A stretch of 64,000 nt of DNA, from positions 20,446,579 to 20,510,578 of the forward strand of contig OY829542.1 of assembly GCA_963691705.1 (NCBI GenBank), in the 5' to 3' direction. The position numbers and the translations under genes were made by a program. This DNA is from Viola odorata (taxonomy: Eukaryota > Streptophyta > Magnoliopsida > Malpighiales > Violaceae). The notes beneath the pieces were generated by a model. It had not been told where the DNA came from, ran no database searches, and saw only the letters and a program-made list of their open reading frames with translations. Positions 20,849-32,800 of this stretch are shown here, piece after piece (position 1 is the first letter of the stretch; each line of letters begins with the position of its first letter).

Positions 20849-23800
20849 GAAAAATGCAAAACTTGTTAAAGAACTAGATAGCCTCAAAAATGATATTAGT
20901 GAGCTAGAAGAGCTAAACAAAGGGTTAACTAGTGAAAACAAATTACTTGAAGATGCATGCAATAAACTCAAAAATGAAAATGCTATTTGTAAAATGTGTG
21001 CAAATTCTAGTAAAGAAGTAGCTTTTTTAAATGAAAAGATTAAAGTTCTTGAAGCTACTTTAGCTAAAATCATTCAAAGTGCTAAAAGTCAAAAAGATTG
21101 CTTAAATGATCAAAAGACTAGTGGTGATAGAAGAGGTATTGGATTTAATAATTCTACTAGCATGAGTAATTCTAAAACTACGTTTGTTAAAGCTAAGAAT
21201 TATAACAATGCTAGTTCCTCTAATCACTCACATGATAGACCTTTATACAAATGTAGCTATTGCAAGAGAAATGGTCATTTGGCATATTTTTGTTATATTC
21301 GTAAAGATGATGTTTATGCAAAACAAATGTGGGCACAAAGAAGTGCATTTGCTAAGAAAGGACCCAAACAAGTTTGGGTTCCTAGAACTAACTAATTTGT
21401 TTTGTAGATGTGCCGAAAACCCCATGCAAATAAATGGTACTTGGATAGCGGGTGTTCGAGGCACATGACGGGTGACAAGTCAAAATTCACCCATTTGAAG
21501 GAAGAAGATAGAGGAAATGTTCGATTTGGAGATAACCTTAAACGTAAAGTTTCGGGCATCGGTAAAGTTGGTCATTCTCCTTCTATTGAACATGTTTTAT
21601 TTGTGCATGGTTTAAAATTTAATTTATTGAGCATTAGTCAATTGTGTGATAAAGATTTAATTGTCATTTTTACTTCTACTCATTGTGAAGTAAGAAATGT
21701 TTTCACACGCGAGTTAATTTTCATGGGTAATCGAGTTGGAAACATTTATATGATTGATTTAAATGATATTCCTAATGATGATCATACATGCTTAAGTGCT
21801 TTAGTTGATAATTCATCTATTTGGCATAGAAGACTTGTGCATGTAGGTATGGAAAACATTGCAAAGCTTTCTAGGAAAGAGCTTGTGAGAGGCTTACCTA
21901 AGTTGAAGTTTGAGAAGGAAGGTTTGTGTAATGCATGTCAATATGGGAAGCAAATTAAGAGCTCCTTCAAACCTATCAAATCCGTTTCAACTTCAAGGCC
22001 ACTACAACTCCTACACCTTGACTTATTTGGTCCTATGAGAACGGTAAGTGTGGGAGGTAAGAGTTATGTTTTTGTTATTGTGGATGATTTTTCTAGATTT
22101 ACTTGGGTTATCTTCTTGGCTCATAAGAATGATGCATGTGAAACATTCAAACAACTTTGCAAACGTATTCAAAATGAACAAGGTTCCAAAATTTTGAGAA
22201 TTAGAAGTGATCATGGTGGTGAATTTGAAAATGGCATGTTTCAAGATTTTTGCAATGAAAATGGTATTTTTCATAATTTTTCATGTCCTCGCACTCCTCA
22301 ACAAAATGGGGTAGTTGAGAGGAAAAATAGAACATTGCAAGAAACGGCTAGAACTCTTTTAAATGAGCATAATACACCAAAACGTTTTTGGGCCGAAGCC
22401 GTTGCAACCGCATGTCATGTTTTAAATCGTGTTCTAATTCGACCTTTACTTAATAAAACTCCTTTCGAATTATGGCATGATAAGAAACCCACCATTGCAT
22501 ACTTTAGAGTCTTTGGATGTAAATGTTTTATTCTTAACATCAAAGATAAATTTGGGCAAATTTGATGCAAAGTCGGATGAAGGTATTTTTCTTGGTTATT
22601 CTACTACTAGCAAAGCATATAGAGTTTATAATAAAAGAACTCTAGTTGTAGAAGAATCCATGCATATTGCTTTTGATGAATCTAATCCTTTTGAAAGTGT
22701 GAAAGAGATAGATAGTGATGTAGAAGAAGATTTTGGAAGCCCTCAAGTCAATCCTCCTTCACTAGATACTCTAGAAATTCAAGAGGAGAAAGAGCTGGAG
22801 GAAGAGGTGCTTGAGAATACAAATGATGTAGAAAATCAAAATGATCAAGGCCCCTCAAGTTCCAAACCTTGGAAAATCATGGAAGCACATCCACAAGAGC
22901 AAATCATAGGTAATATCCATAGCAAAGGTATTACTACTCGCTCTTCTCTTAGAAATTTGAATGATCATCATGCATTTGTTTCTCAATTTGAACCAAAGAA
23001 ATTTGATGATGCCTCACATGATGAATATTGGATGATTGCCATGCAAGAGGAACTAAATCAATTTGAGCGTAATTGTGTTTGGAAATTAGTTCCTAGGCCT
23101 AGCAACCATACTATCATTGGCACCAAGTGGGTTTTTCGAAACAAACTTGATGAATCGGGAAATGTTATTAGGAATAAAGCTAGATTGGTAGCCCAAGGGT
23201 ATAACCAACAAGAAGGTATTGATTTTGATGAAACATTTGCCCCCGTTGCTAGACTTGAATCCATTCGCATGTTATTAGCATTTGCATGTTTTAAAAACAT
23301 TAGCTTTTTTCAAATGGATGTTAAAAGTGCATTTTTGAATGGTTATATCATGGAAGAAGTGTATGTCAAACAACCTCCCGGTTTTGAAGATCCTAAATTT
23401 CCTAACCATGTTTTTAAATTGGAAAAGGCCTTATATGGTCTTAAACAAGCTCCTAGAGCTTGGTATGATCGTTTGAGTCAATTTTTATTGAAAAATGGTT
23501 TTACAATGGGAAAAATTGATTCTACACTCTTTACTAAACATGATGGTAATCATATGTTAATTGTGCAAATTTACGTTGATGATATCATTTTTGGTGCTAC
23601 TAACGATTCTTTGTGCAAGGAATTTGAGAAATGTATGCATAGTGAGTTCGAAATGAGTATGATGGGAGAATTGACATTCTTCCTTGGACTTCAAATTCGA
23701 CAATCTAAAGAAGGTATCTTTCTCAATCAAGCTAAATACATCAAGGATCTCCTAAGCAAATATAGATACAAAGATGTCAAGGAGAGTCCTATTCCCCTTA

Positions 23801-24519
23801 GTCCAACCGTCAACCTCGACAAAGATGAAGATGGTAAAGATGTAGATATTACTCTATATCGAGGTATGATTGGAAGTCTCTTATATTTAACGGCAAGTAG
23901 ACCGGATATAATGTTTAGTGTTTGTCTATTTGCTCGTTTTCAATCTTGTCCTAAAGAATCTCACTTGCTTGCTTTGAAAAGAATTTTCAAATATTTGAAA
24001 GGTACTTCTAAATTAGGTCTTTGGTACCCTAAAGGGTCTAGCATTGATTTAATTGGCTATACCGATTCAGATTTTGCTGGTTCTAAAACCGATAGGAAAA
24101 GCACTAGTGGTTCATGTCAATTTTTAGGACAATGCATGGTCTCTTGGTCAAGTAAGAAACAAAATTCAGTAGCTATTTCTACCACGGAAGCTGAATATAT
24201 TGCTGCCGGATCTTGTGTTTCTCAAATTTTATGGATGAAACAAACCTTAGAAGATTTTGATCTTAAGTTTTGTAAAATTCCTATCTTCTGTGATAATCTA
24301 AGTGCTATTCAATTGACCAAGAATCCTATTTGCCACTCACGAACCAAGCATATTGATATAAAACATCATTTTATTCGTGATCATTTGGCTAAAGGGGACA
24401 TTATGCTTGAATTTGTTGGTACTAACAAACAGCTTGCAGACATTTTCACCAAAGCTCTTGCCAAAGAACGTTTTGTGGAACTAAGACATGAAATTGGTAT
24501 TTGCAATCCATTTGAGTAA
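20849..24519 (+). pseudogene. pol: Copia pol: second knuckle, protease, integrase, RT, RNase H, with breaks
   Basis: 20849-21395 holds a coiled coil and a second knuckle (CSYCKRNGHLAYFC). Two in-frame stops (TAA 21393, TAG 21405) separate this from 21408-22565: protease motif WYLDSGCSRHMTG, GAG-pre-integrase HRRLVHVGMENIAKL, integrase core with HLDLFGPM, IVDDFSRFTWV and RSDHGGEFEN. A one-base insertion near 22545 shifts frame, and 22548-24519 continues as integrase C-terminus, RT (DETFAPVARLESIRMLLA, FQMDVKSAFLNG, QIYVDDIIFGAT) and RNase H (YTDSDFAGSKTDRKST, STTEAEYIA). The order PR-INT-RT-RH defines Copia. With these breaks the copy needs help in trans or recoding to move. Confidence 0.93.
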
Positions 24520-24923
24520 GAATTCGAAATTTCTTGAACTCTTATTTATATGCCTATATTAAATTGATGAATATCTATGTTTTTACATGATTATTATTAG
24601 TAAATAATATTTATAATCATATGTGCTATAAATTGCTGTAAATTGTTTTGTTTGTTTGTGCATATACGTGTTTAATGAGAATCATTTTGTCTATGCATGT
24701 ATGATTTTGTTCATATGATTGATCATTGAGGAAATCAAATTGATGTAATATATTTGATTCTTCGTACACATGCGTTGGGCACAAAAGTCAGCGACATTTC
24801 ATATCCTCGAGTTGTAATTCTTAGACCTTAAGTTGTCATTTTTGTGTTTAAATAGCCTAAGATTACACCTCTCTAGATATCCAAAACGGAAAGCTTTACC
24901 TTCAATTCCTTCGAATCTTCAAA

Positions 24924-25094
24924 ATGCTTTCGTTTGAGATGAGGATGATATTGGCCATTTTGACATTGATGATTTCTTTCATTGCTTTTCCCCTTCTCAT
25001 GCTCAAAAATTGTCCAAGAAATGTCGACTTGTTCATGTGTCCCAAGTGTCATTGCCCTCCATGTGATTGTCCTTCACCTCAATGCCATCTTTGA
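24924..25094 (+). CDS. 56-aa ORF: one membrane segment plus cysteine-rich tail
   Basis: ATG at 24924, TGA at 25092-25094. Residues 9-27 form a strongly hydrophobic stretch (ILAILTLMISFIAFPLLML), after a short charged N-terminus. The tail holds seven Cys in 25 residues (30, 39, 42, 44, 47, 49, 54), several as CxC or CPxC with Pro between. I recognise no family. The position, after pol and before the 3' LTR, is where accessory or env-like ORFs sit in this lineage. A spliced or subgenomic transcript would be needed for its translation. It may be chance, but hydrophobic segment plus ordered Cys spacing is unlike random AT-rich sequence. Confidence 0.4.
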   Translation: MLSFEMRMILAILTLMISFIAFPLLMLKNCPRNVDLFMCPKCHCPPCDCPSPQCHL

Positions 25095-25728
25095 TCACAT
25101 CTTTGTATCGTGTATTTTATATTTTAAATGTATTTGTTCTTATACTTTGTAATGGTCTTTTAGGTTGAATAAGAGTTGTAATATTCCATTATGAAGGAAT
25201 TTTAATTAGGTTTGGTTCTTGAGTATTTTCAATGTTCTAAATGTTCTCTACGTTTCGTGTAACGTGACATGCTTGTTGAATAAAAATTCTGTTTTAATTA
25301 TGCATTTTTAGATTATCCATCTTTATAATCTTACTATTCATATTTGTATTTTGACTTTTGGATTGGATAATTGTTTGATCTTAATACTTGTTAAAGTATT
25401 TTTGGATTTGATCTTTGCTTGCTCCTTTATTACTCCTCATATGATCTTAATTGACTTTTCTTATTTTATTAACCCTTTTTGCTAATGACAAAGGGGGAGA
25501 ATAAGTTAAGGGGGAGATTGATTGGTAACGAAGCTTATAGAATGGGGAGAAAGGTAAGATTAAGGGGGAGCAAATCTTTGAAATCTTTGCTATGCTCTAT
25601 GTGCACTAATGGTTTATGTAGGGGGAGCATTTATTTGGCAAAGATAGGAGATGTAAGTTTTCTCCATTTAATTTCAATTTCAATTGCTAGTTTAAAAATG
25701 TTTTGGTATTAGTTTGTGGTTGTCATCA

Positions 25729-25744
25729 TCAAAAAGGGGGAGAT
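25729..25744 (+). other. polypurine tract
   Basis: AAAAAGGGGGAGAT directly abuts the TGTTAG start of the 3' LTR, as required for plus-strand priming. Confidence 0.85.
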
Positions 25745-26844
25745 TGTTAGCCCAAGGGCAACTTACTCTTGTTTTGATGATTTTAGACACACAAACTAAT
25801 TAATAATACTAATGCAATTTGAAGTTAAAATGTGTGTAGTTTGCGATGGAATAAATAAGAGGCAACAAATCAAGATATCGCAAGCTAGAAGATCAAGTGT
25901 ACATTAGGACTTTAAACGTGTAAGTATGATTCTAAGGAGAGTGTCAAAAGATTTTTTACACGAAAAATAAATTTTGGAAAAAGAGTTTTTGATTTCACTG
26001 TAGCAACGGAGAGTTTCACTGTAGCAACGGATGAACTCACTGTAGCAACGGGAAGTCTACTGTAGCAATGGGAACGAATAGTTTCACCGTAGCAACGGAT
26101 AGACTTACTGTAGCAACGGATAGGTTCACTGTAGCAACGGATAGTTTTTCACTGTAGCAATGAATAGTTTTCACTGTAGCAAACGGATAGTTTTTGGCTC
26201 CAACGGCTATAAACGGTCACAAATATTTTGACACTATAAATACTCATCTAAGATGAGTTATATGAAAACAAGAAAGCATTTTACAAGTTTCATATACACA
26301 AATCACATTTACAAACTCCTTTAATCAAAGTTTTATAACGCAAGCTTCATTTATCGGTTTTCAACCATTCTTGCGTCTTTCAATTCGAGTTTGGATCGCT
26401 TTCTTCTTGAGGTAATATTGTTCATTTATTGGTGTTAATTATTAAATCATACATAGTTTATTTGTACACCAATTTGTGTTGCCATTTCACAATTCTCTTG
26501 TCAAGTTTATTGATTGTGATAGGTTGTGATTGAGCCCAGAAAAATCACTTGTAAGGTTTATTGGTTGAGCCCGCAAAAACCAAGGTGTAAGGTTTATTGG
26601 TTGAGCCCGCAAAAACCAAGGTGTAAGGTTTGAGTTGAACCCGTAAAAACTCAAGGTAAATAACGAAGTGTTCGTTGTTAGAAAATCCTAAGAGGAGGAC
26701 TCTTAGGTAGTGGAGTACAATTCATTGAGGAATTGGAACCACTATATATCCTTGTGTTTTTACATTCTATTTCCGCACTCATAATCTTAACATTTTGTGT
26801 TAGAATTTTATTTGCCTATTCACCCCCCTCTAGGCCGTTTATCA
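25745..26844 (+). repeat. 3' LTR of Copia element
   Basis: Nearly identical to the 5' LTR; has two instead of three 36-bp units and six instead of 13 C in the terminal C run. TATA box at 26235-26242. Confidence 0.95.
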
Positions 26845-26849
26845 TACAC

Positions 26850-27176
26850 TAGTAATGAAAATTCTTTTTCAATCTTTCTGGGTATCATTTTGCCACTTTC
26901 AAAAATAAAAAATTATTCTAATTAGAGCATGTCGGACTTTAAAAGTATAATTCTCTTGGCTCAACATAAATTTTTCCACTGTGAACCTGAAACATGGATT
27001 AAGGGGTGAACAAATAGATATAAACCCAATTAAGTATATAATTTCTATTCAAATCTAAACACTAGTTTTCATTTTCATTTTTTTTTTCCAGTAATGCAGA
27101 GGAAAACGAACAAGTGAAAACTGATTAAATTACATGTCTATTTAACTAGTTTGGAAATAGATAAAAAAAGAGTCAT
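26850..27176. other. short intergenic stretch
   Basis: AT-rich; likely holds the 3' UTR of the DUF241 gene on the minus strand and the Copia right flank. Confidence 0.5.
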
Positions 27177-28109
27177 CTACTGTGTAAGACTATTGAGCAG
27201 TAAAACTCTAGTATTAATCAAACATCTAAAAACTCTCTCCCCGCCTCCTTCAATCCCAGAAATACAAGTTTCCAAATCTTGCATGTTTTTCAACACCATC
27301 TTCACTTCTTCAACTCCTTTCTTTCCCAATCCCCACAACCTCTCCTCCCCAACTTCTTGGAATTCTTGAATCCCTTCTTTTTTCTCCACCTTTACTCTCT
27401 TGGAATTCTTGGTTGGAAATCTTAGTCCCAACCAGGAGTATCCTTTTCTTGATCCAAAAGAAACCCAGATCCCATCGAAAACCGCAGCCGAAACAGCCAC
27501 CGTAGCCTCAACAACCTCTCCAACCGCGCAAGCAACCTCCGCATCATCGACGGTGGTGATCATCCTCATGGGATTCGAGCATTTTTGACCGATGGATTTA
27601 ACCGTCGAGACGAGTTTATACATTTCTTTTGCTAGTTTCTTGCGAGATTTTATATACAAGAAAATCTTGGATTCGTCTTTCTTTCTCACCGCGACGAGAG
27701 CTGAGAGTTGGAGCTCTTTGAGCTGCAAGATTAGTTGTTGGAAGATTCCGTACACGTCAACGAATCGGAGGAAATCTTCAAGAAGATGCTCCGCCCATTT
27801 GGGGTGGCGGCGGAGGGATTCTTGGGTTTGTGGAAGGTGGAGGATATCAATGAGAGAGTCATGAATGTATTTAAGACGGGCCAAGGCGTCGCAAAGAGAG
27901 GCGGAGGAGGTTAGATAATGGTTGTTATTAATATTGAGGGAATTGATTTCGATTTTGAGTTGGGAAATCAAAGGGTGTGATCTGTTGCATGGAAGACTGA
28001 TGGATCGGTTGTGGTAAGAAATATTTGGGTGTTTGGTGTTGGAATTGGATGATGAGCGGTGGCGGATTTTGTCCGGAAAAGAGAGGGAGCGCATGAAAAC
28101 GCCGACCAT
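27177..28109 (-). CDS. DUF241 family protein, single exon
   Basis: 310 residues, intronless, a usual length for this plant-specific family. Seen: the N-terminal signature RSISLPCNRSHPLISQLK (about residues 35-52), then SLCDALARLKYIHDSLIDIL, LPQTQESLRRHPKWAEHLLEDFLRFVDVYG, and a helical Ser/Lys-rich middle, all diagnostic of DUF241. Role is poorly known; members are small, mostly helical proteins, several expressed in roots. The ATG at 28107-28109 is first in frame; a second Met five residues on is an alternative. No break is seen. A TATA box lies about 90 bp upstream. It stands alone, with a Copia insertion 330 bp past the stop. Confidence 0.9.
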   Translation of the reverse strand: MVGVFMRSLSFPDKIRHRSSSNSNTKHPNISYHNRSISLPCNRSHPLISQLKIEINSLNINNNHYLTSSASLCDALARLKYIHDSLIDILHLPQTQESLRRHPKWAEHLLEDFLRFVDVYGIFQQLILQLKELQLSALVAVRKKDESKIFLYIKSRKKLAKEMYKLVSTVKSIGQKCSNPMRMITTVDDAEVACAVGEVVEATVAVSAAVFDGIWVSFGSRKGYSWLGLRFPTKNSKRVKVEKKEGIQEFQEVGEERLWGLGKKGVEEVKMVLKNMQDLETCISGIEGGGERVFRCLINTRVLLLNSLTQ

Positions 28110-28189
28110 GGTTGTAATGTAAGATTAGTAATTTGAAATGTAATTTAGAAATGAGGTAGCACAAGAATGGATGGAGAGAAGCGAAGAAG

Positions 28190-28203
28190 AGGTGTATATA
28201 AAG
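28190..28203 (-). promoter_or_regulatory. TATA box of DUF241 gene
   Basis: TTTATATACACC reads on the minus strand about 85-95 bp before the ATG, a normal plant core-promoter distance. Confidence 0.6.
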
Positions 28204-28259
28204 GGGCGGACGGATGGAGCTTATAAGGGACATAATTAACACACTTATGGTGCACGAGG

Positions 28260-30030
28260 GGGTGTCAACCTGTAATATATTTATAATTTATTAACTTTCT
28301 TGAACAACATATATTTATAAATTAATATAGTTTTTTAATTGAGTTTTTGATTTGTTTCAACCGGACACAAATGATCAAATTAATTTAGACATTGTACTTA
28401 TTTTTATCTTCATGAAATTGAATATCAAATTATCCGCCCGATAGGTCAGCGTGCCACGTTAGATTATGATAACGTAGTCTAATACGTGTCACAAAACACG
28501 CCAGCATGACCCACCCGTAAAAAAACCCGCCTTCACCGAATCAAGTCTTCTTTTCCTACTCTTACCCACATCTGGTAACATAGATTCAAGCTTGTTATCT
28601 TTACTCATATCACGATCTGACATGGCATGTTGACAATTATTGCTTAGTAACTTAATAATAGTAATTAGTAGTATGCTCTCCCTCTCCTCTCCCTCACACA
28701 TCGGATCCTATATGTGAGAAGTGAGTTCCATGCATTTTGGCTCACACTTAGTTACTAGATTAGAAATATGGAATGGATGTACAACACTAATAGCTAGTGG
28801 ATCACCGCTAGCAAGCTACTTGTACCCTTCACGAAAATAGAAAAAATTATGTTAATTGTATTATTATAATATAAACTAGTTAATATAAATGATTTGATAT
28901 TCTAACAAATCTCACTCATATATTAAATAAGAAATTGTTGATCCATTTTTTATTTCAACTCGGTTGTAGTCGAGTAATAAAAATTTTATTTATCTGTAAC
29001 TTATGTATTAGTATTAAATTGTAATACTAATTAATATAAAGCAAATAAATTATTAGAAATAATTCTAATTAAATTAAATAATTTAAATGGTGTCTTTTGA
29101 AAAAAGTGAAAAGTCACATGATTATTTAATGTTAAAATACATGTTATTTCATAAAAACTTATTGTTTCATTTAAAATAACATATCTATTGATGTTGTGTC
29201 TATCGATAATTATAATTCGTCATCCAATAATGAAAGAAATTGTGCGATAATTAATTAAGAAGATACAAATCAACATTCACTTCTCTTAATATATTCACAT
29301 AAAGATATCGATCCTACATGTCTCAAAATGTCGTAAATAATTATTTATATTCGCCTTAAATTGAACCACACAATAATAAGTGCATAGTTAAAGGTAAAAG
29401 GAGAAAAAAAGGAAAATATAAAATTTGCGTAGTTCGGCAGAAAGAGATGGCGAATATTTTTTCCTCTTTAAATTTATTACGAAAAATAAAAATTATTATG
29501 AAAGAGTCGTAAATAGAAAAAATTTATAATAATATATAACTTGTATGGATATTACATGTATTAATTATGTATAGAAGGTCCATAAATTAATTTGTGAATG
29601 TAAATTAAAAGAAGAAGAAAAAGATCCTCCGCGTATATGTGCAAGATTCAAATGATGACTTTACAAGTAAACGATAGAGTACAAAGACTGGACTGGATCC
29701 GCGAATAAATCCAGCTGTAACACGCGATTATAGCTAATTAACCCAAGTGGCTTATAACTTATAACTAACTAACTAGCTTAGCTTAGCCTAGGGGTTTGCA
29801 TAAAGAGGCAGAGACAGCAGGACAGCTGGCGACTTATCGATTTGGTTTTTATGGGTTTCCGCATTAACTGCTCAGGAGACACACGTGGTCCTTACACGCT
29901 GGCTTCCTATTCTCAGCAGACACCACGCTGGCTTCCCTCTCTTTGCCTGCACCACACCACCCTCCACTCCATCTAGAAGCTCATCGCGCGTCATTCTCGT
30001 ATGTTCTCTTCATATCCTAGAATTAGATCA
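28260..30030. other. intergenic, no supported gene
   Basis: AT-rich. A short minus-strand frame at 28489-28701 lacks family motifs. 29880-29990 is richer in C and has CACGTGG and a repeated ACGCTGGCTTCC, possibly a promoter-like block, but no gene follows. Confidence 0.5.
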
Positions 30031-30038
30031 CATATCTA

Positions 30039-30105
30039 ATACTCCTTCCATTTCTAATTAATTGTCGTTTTTTACACTACAATTAATTAGAAGTGGAAGG
30101 AGTAT
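30039..30105. mobile_element. small Stowaway-like hairpin MITE
   Basis: ATACTCCTTCCA at the left and TGGAAGGAGTAT at the right; the arms continue through TTCTAATTAATTGT and its complement. Flanking TA fits Tc1/mariner-type MITEs. Confidence 0.6.
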
Positions 30106-30129
30106 TTAACAATTTTATTATTTATATAA

Positions 30130-30360
30130 TAAAATATTTTAATAAAATAATTAAGAGAGTAAGATTTATGCCGGATGTGAGTCGATATATGGAGAGTGAG
30201 TTTGAATTCTTCCTCCACCCATCAATGTAAGAATTTAATATTTAAAGATTTTACTATATAGTAGGGTATTTTAATAAAAAAGTTACGAGTAAGATATACG
30301 CAGGATGAAAGTCGGCATGTCCGGAGTGAGTTAGAATTTTTTGCTTCACCCATTAATGTA
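30130..30360. repeat. imperfect ~130-bp tandem duplication
   Basis: Two blocks start TATTTTAATAAAA and end CACCCAT.AATGTA (about 30130-30229 and 30267-30360), sharing GAGTAAGAT, GGATG and GGAGTGAGTT with many substitutions; an old duplication. Confidence 0.6.
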
Positions 30361-30647
30361 TCATTTGCTCAAATTTTGACCTCTATGTTTGCTCGAAAAC
30401 CGTAGTTTAACGCTTACAAAGGAATTTGATTCATGCTACCAATTTAACCCCTATATTTTATTTTGAGTGAAACTAAAGAGAAATAAAAATAAAAATAAAA
30501 AATCAGAAAATACTATAACTACACACACGTGGAGTAAAAAGAACGTAGTAAAATGGGTAAATGTATGCATTAGAAATTACAACACGTGTAATTACAATGG
30601 ACTAAAATTATAATTAACTCCACTTTTTACGAGTTAATTAAATAAAA

Positions 30648-30890
30648 ATATACTCCTTCCTAGTTTTATTAACTGTCGTTTTGATTTTGGGTACATATAT
30701 TAAAGAGGCCGGATAATTCACTGTTTGAGATAATTTTGCTCTTTATTTTTTCTCGAACGTACGAGCATCCTTAATGTATGTTCGAGAAAAAGTAAGAGGT
30801 AAAATTGTCTCAAACAATGAATCATCTAATTTTTTTAATATGCATGCTTAAAGTGAAAGCGACGTTTAGTTAAACTAAAAAGAAGTATAT
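30648..30890. mobile_element. Stowaway-like MITE, long hairpin
   Basis: TACTCCTTCCTAG at the left pairs with the AGAAGTATA end at the right. The inner arms GGATAATTCACTGTTTGAGA and its complement near 30810-30835, and TCTCGAAC with GTTCGAGA, let almost all of the ~240 bp fold back. Confidence 0.7.
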
Positions 30891-32800
30891 ATATTATATA
30901 TATTCAGCAATGTTACGTACGTGCAACATGATGTACACGTCCGCCAGGTATCTCCAGTCCACTAATAAATAAGTTCCTAGCTGGTTATGGGCCTGGCTAT
31001 TACTTGCATTAATTTCCTCCCACGCGTATAGGAAATCCTAGTTATTTTTTTACTTAAATTTAAATGTCATTCTTATATTTATTTAAATAAAATGACAAAT
31101 ATGACCTAATAATAAAATGATAAATCTCAATTATTTTTCAACTGCTAAATGTGTTCGTATGGAAGAGTTAATATTTCTAACTTTATGTTTTGTTTTAACA
31201 AAAATAGAATTTTATTCATGATAAATAAAAGACTGCTCACAGTGGACAAACGAAAAATTATTAGGTCGTCCTTTGACTATCTAATATGATGTACTTACTC
31301 ATTGTGATTGGAGTAAGTTTAAATTTATGAACTTATATTTAATTTTTAAAAGATAAATTAATAGTGAGTCTCGTATTTTTTGTGAGTGGGTACACCATTA
31401 GTTAGATGGTCCAAGGACTATTTAACAATTCATCCGAAGCCTATAAAATCAATTCAAAATAAAATAGTAATAAAAGAGAGATTCTTAGTCAAGGTACCAA
31501 ATATTACTACTTCATCCCTCACTAACAAAATAACTTCCTAGCTAAAAAAAATGTGATCACTATTAAAATTTCATTTTTTTATATTTTCAATGCATAAAGT
31601 TAATTAATAGTATTCATTTGTAATAAGTGATTAGCATTTATTGACTTATTTTAAAAGCTATTACTTAGATTAATAGAATTAAAATATAATTAATTGTTAA
31701 AATATTAAAAAAAAACAAATAATAATGGTTTTGATCTCTACGATTTAAAAGAGAATACAAAAGAAATAATCTTCTTTTTTTATCATTGCGCTGCATCTTC
31801 ATTTTCATTGTCATAATAGCATTGTTACGTGTGACATCACATCTCTTGTAAACTTTTTACATATAAAATCACAAAGTAACACGAAAAATAAATAGAATAA
31901 GTCTCACGATAATAAAAGAATTAAGTCTCACGAAATTAACAATAATCGAATATATAATTCTGAATCTAGATCCACAAACTATTTTATTAAAATAAAAGAA
32001 TACATAAACAATAAAATTAAGTGTAGGAGGGGTTACGGTGGATAGAGATTTTTCCTCAAGAAAAGAAAAATAGTAAAAGATACCTCCATATTTTCATGTA
32101 TCTCTAATTTTATACCCCTCCCGTTTTCAATAACTGTCATTTTCTTATTGAAAATGTGGTCCAAATTAACTATCGTTTTGAGTCATAATTACGACTTTTG
32201 TCATTTATTTTAATTTCTTTACCCAACCAATTAATTTTGTACAACTATATTATTATAATTATACTATAAAAAATGGGTAAATTGAAAATTACAGTCAAGA
32301 AAATATAGTTTAAAAATCATTATTTTAAATTTATTTACTATTTCAGAAAGTGGAGAAAGTATTACCAAACAAACACTGCCTGTAAAATAATTCTATTAAT
32401 AACAGGAAAACAAAATTAATTCCTTATAATCGATAAGATCGTCATCCAAGAAGATTTGTTCAACCACAACAACGGCTATCTCATAAAACTAATTTTGATT
32501 TATTTTTGAAAAAGAAAAGGAAAAATCGGTCGAGAATTTAAAATAAGCAATTCAAAATTCCCCACTTTTCCAAGTGAAAGTGATAAGGTGGATCTTTAAT
32601 TTCATTAATTACCATCAAAATTCGAGTAGCTTTACCAGATTTATTCTCTAATGCATCTTCATGAGAAAACACCAACCACCAAATACGAATCTCACTTTTT
32701 TGTTAAAAAGAAGAAGTTACATATATAACAAGGCCAGCGTTGGACTTGGAGAAACGCGTCACTGCAATTAATTAATTTGCTTATTAATTATATGTAATGA
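30891..32800. other. intergenic, with a possible decayed MITE at 32114-32365
   Basis: No coding evidence. ATACCCCTCCCGTTTTCAAT near 32112 and AGTGGAGAAAGTAT near 32352 could be worn Stowaway-type ends; the interior does not fold clearly. Confidence 0.4.

Larger units (their letters stand above)
24520..25744 (+). other. Copia 3' accessory region
   Basis: 1.2 kb between RNase H and the 3' LTR, longer than in simple Copia elements; SIRE-type elements carry env-like or accessory ORFs here. It contains a 56-aa ORF (24924-25094) and five AGGGGGAG tracts from 25492 to the true polypurine tract. The 77-codon frame at 25479 overlaps those tracts and is not convincing. Confidence 0.6.
18431..26844 (+). 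mobile_element. full-length Ty1/Copia retrotransposon (SIRE/Maximus-like)
   Basis: LTRs of 1144 bp (18431-19574) and 1100 bp (25745-26844) start TGTTAGCCC and end TTTATCA. The 5-bp target duplication TACAC lies at 18426-18430 and 26845-26849. Internal order is PBS, gag, protease, integrase, RT, RNase H, a 1.2-kb 3' accessory region, polypurine tract. Between LTRs I count about three substitutions, one 36-bp repeat-copy difference, a C-run length change and a 1-bp indel, so insertion was recent. The gag with its acidic tail, and the extra 3' region, resemble the SIRE/Maximus lineage. Coding capacity is broken by frameshifts and stops. Confidence 0.95.

Noticed and set aside
28489..28701. 70-codon minus-strand frame upstream of the DUF241 gene
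   Set aside because: Basic, plausible codon use in its second half, but no known family and no other support.
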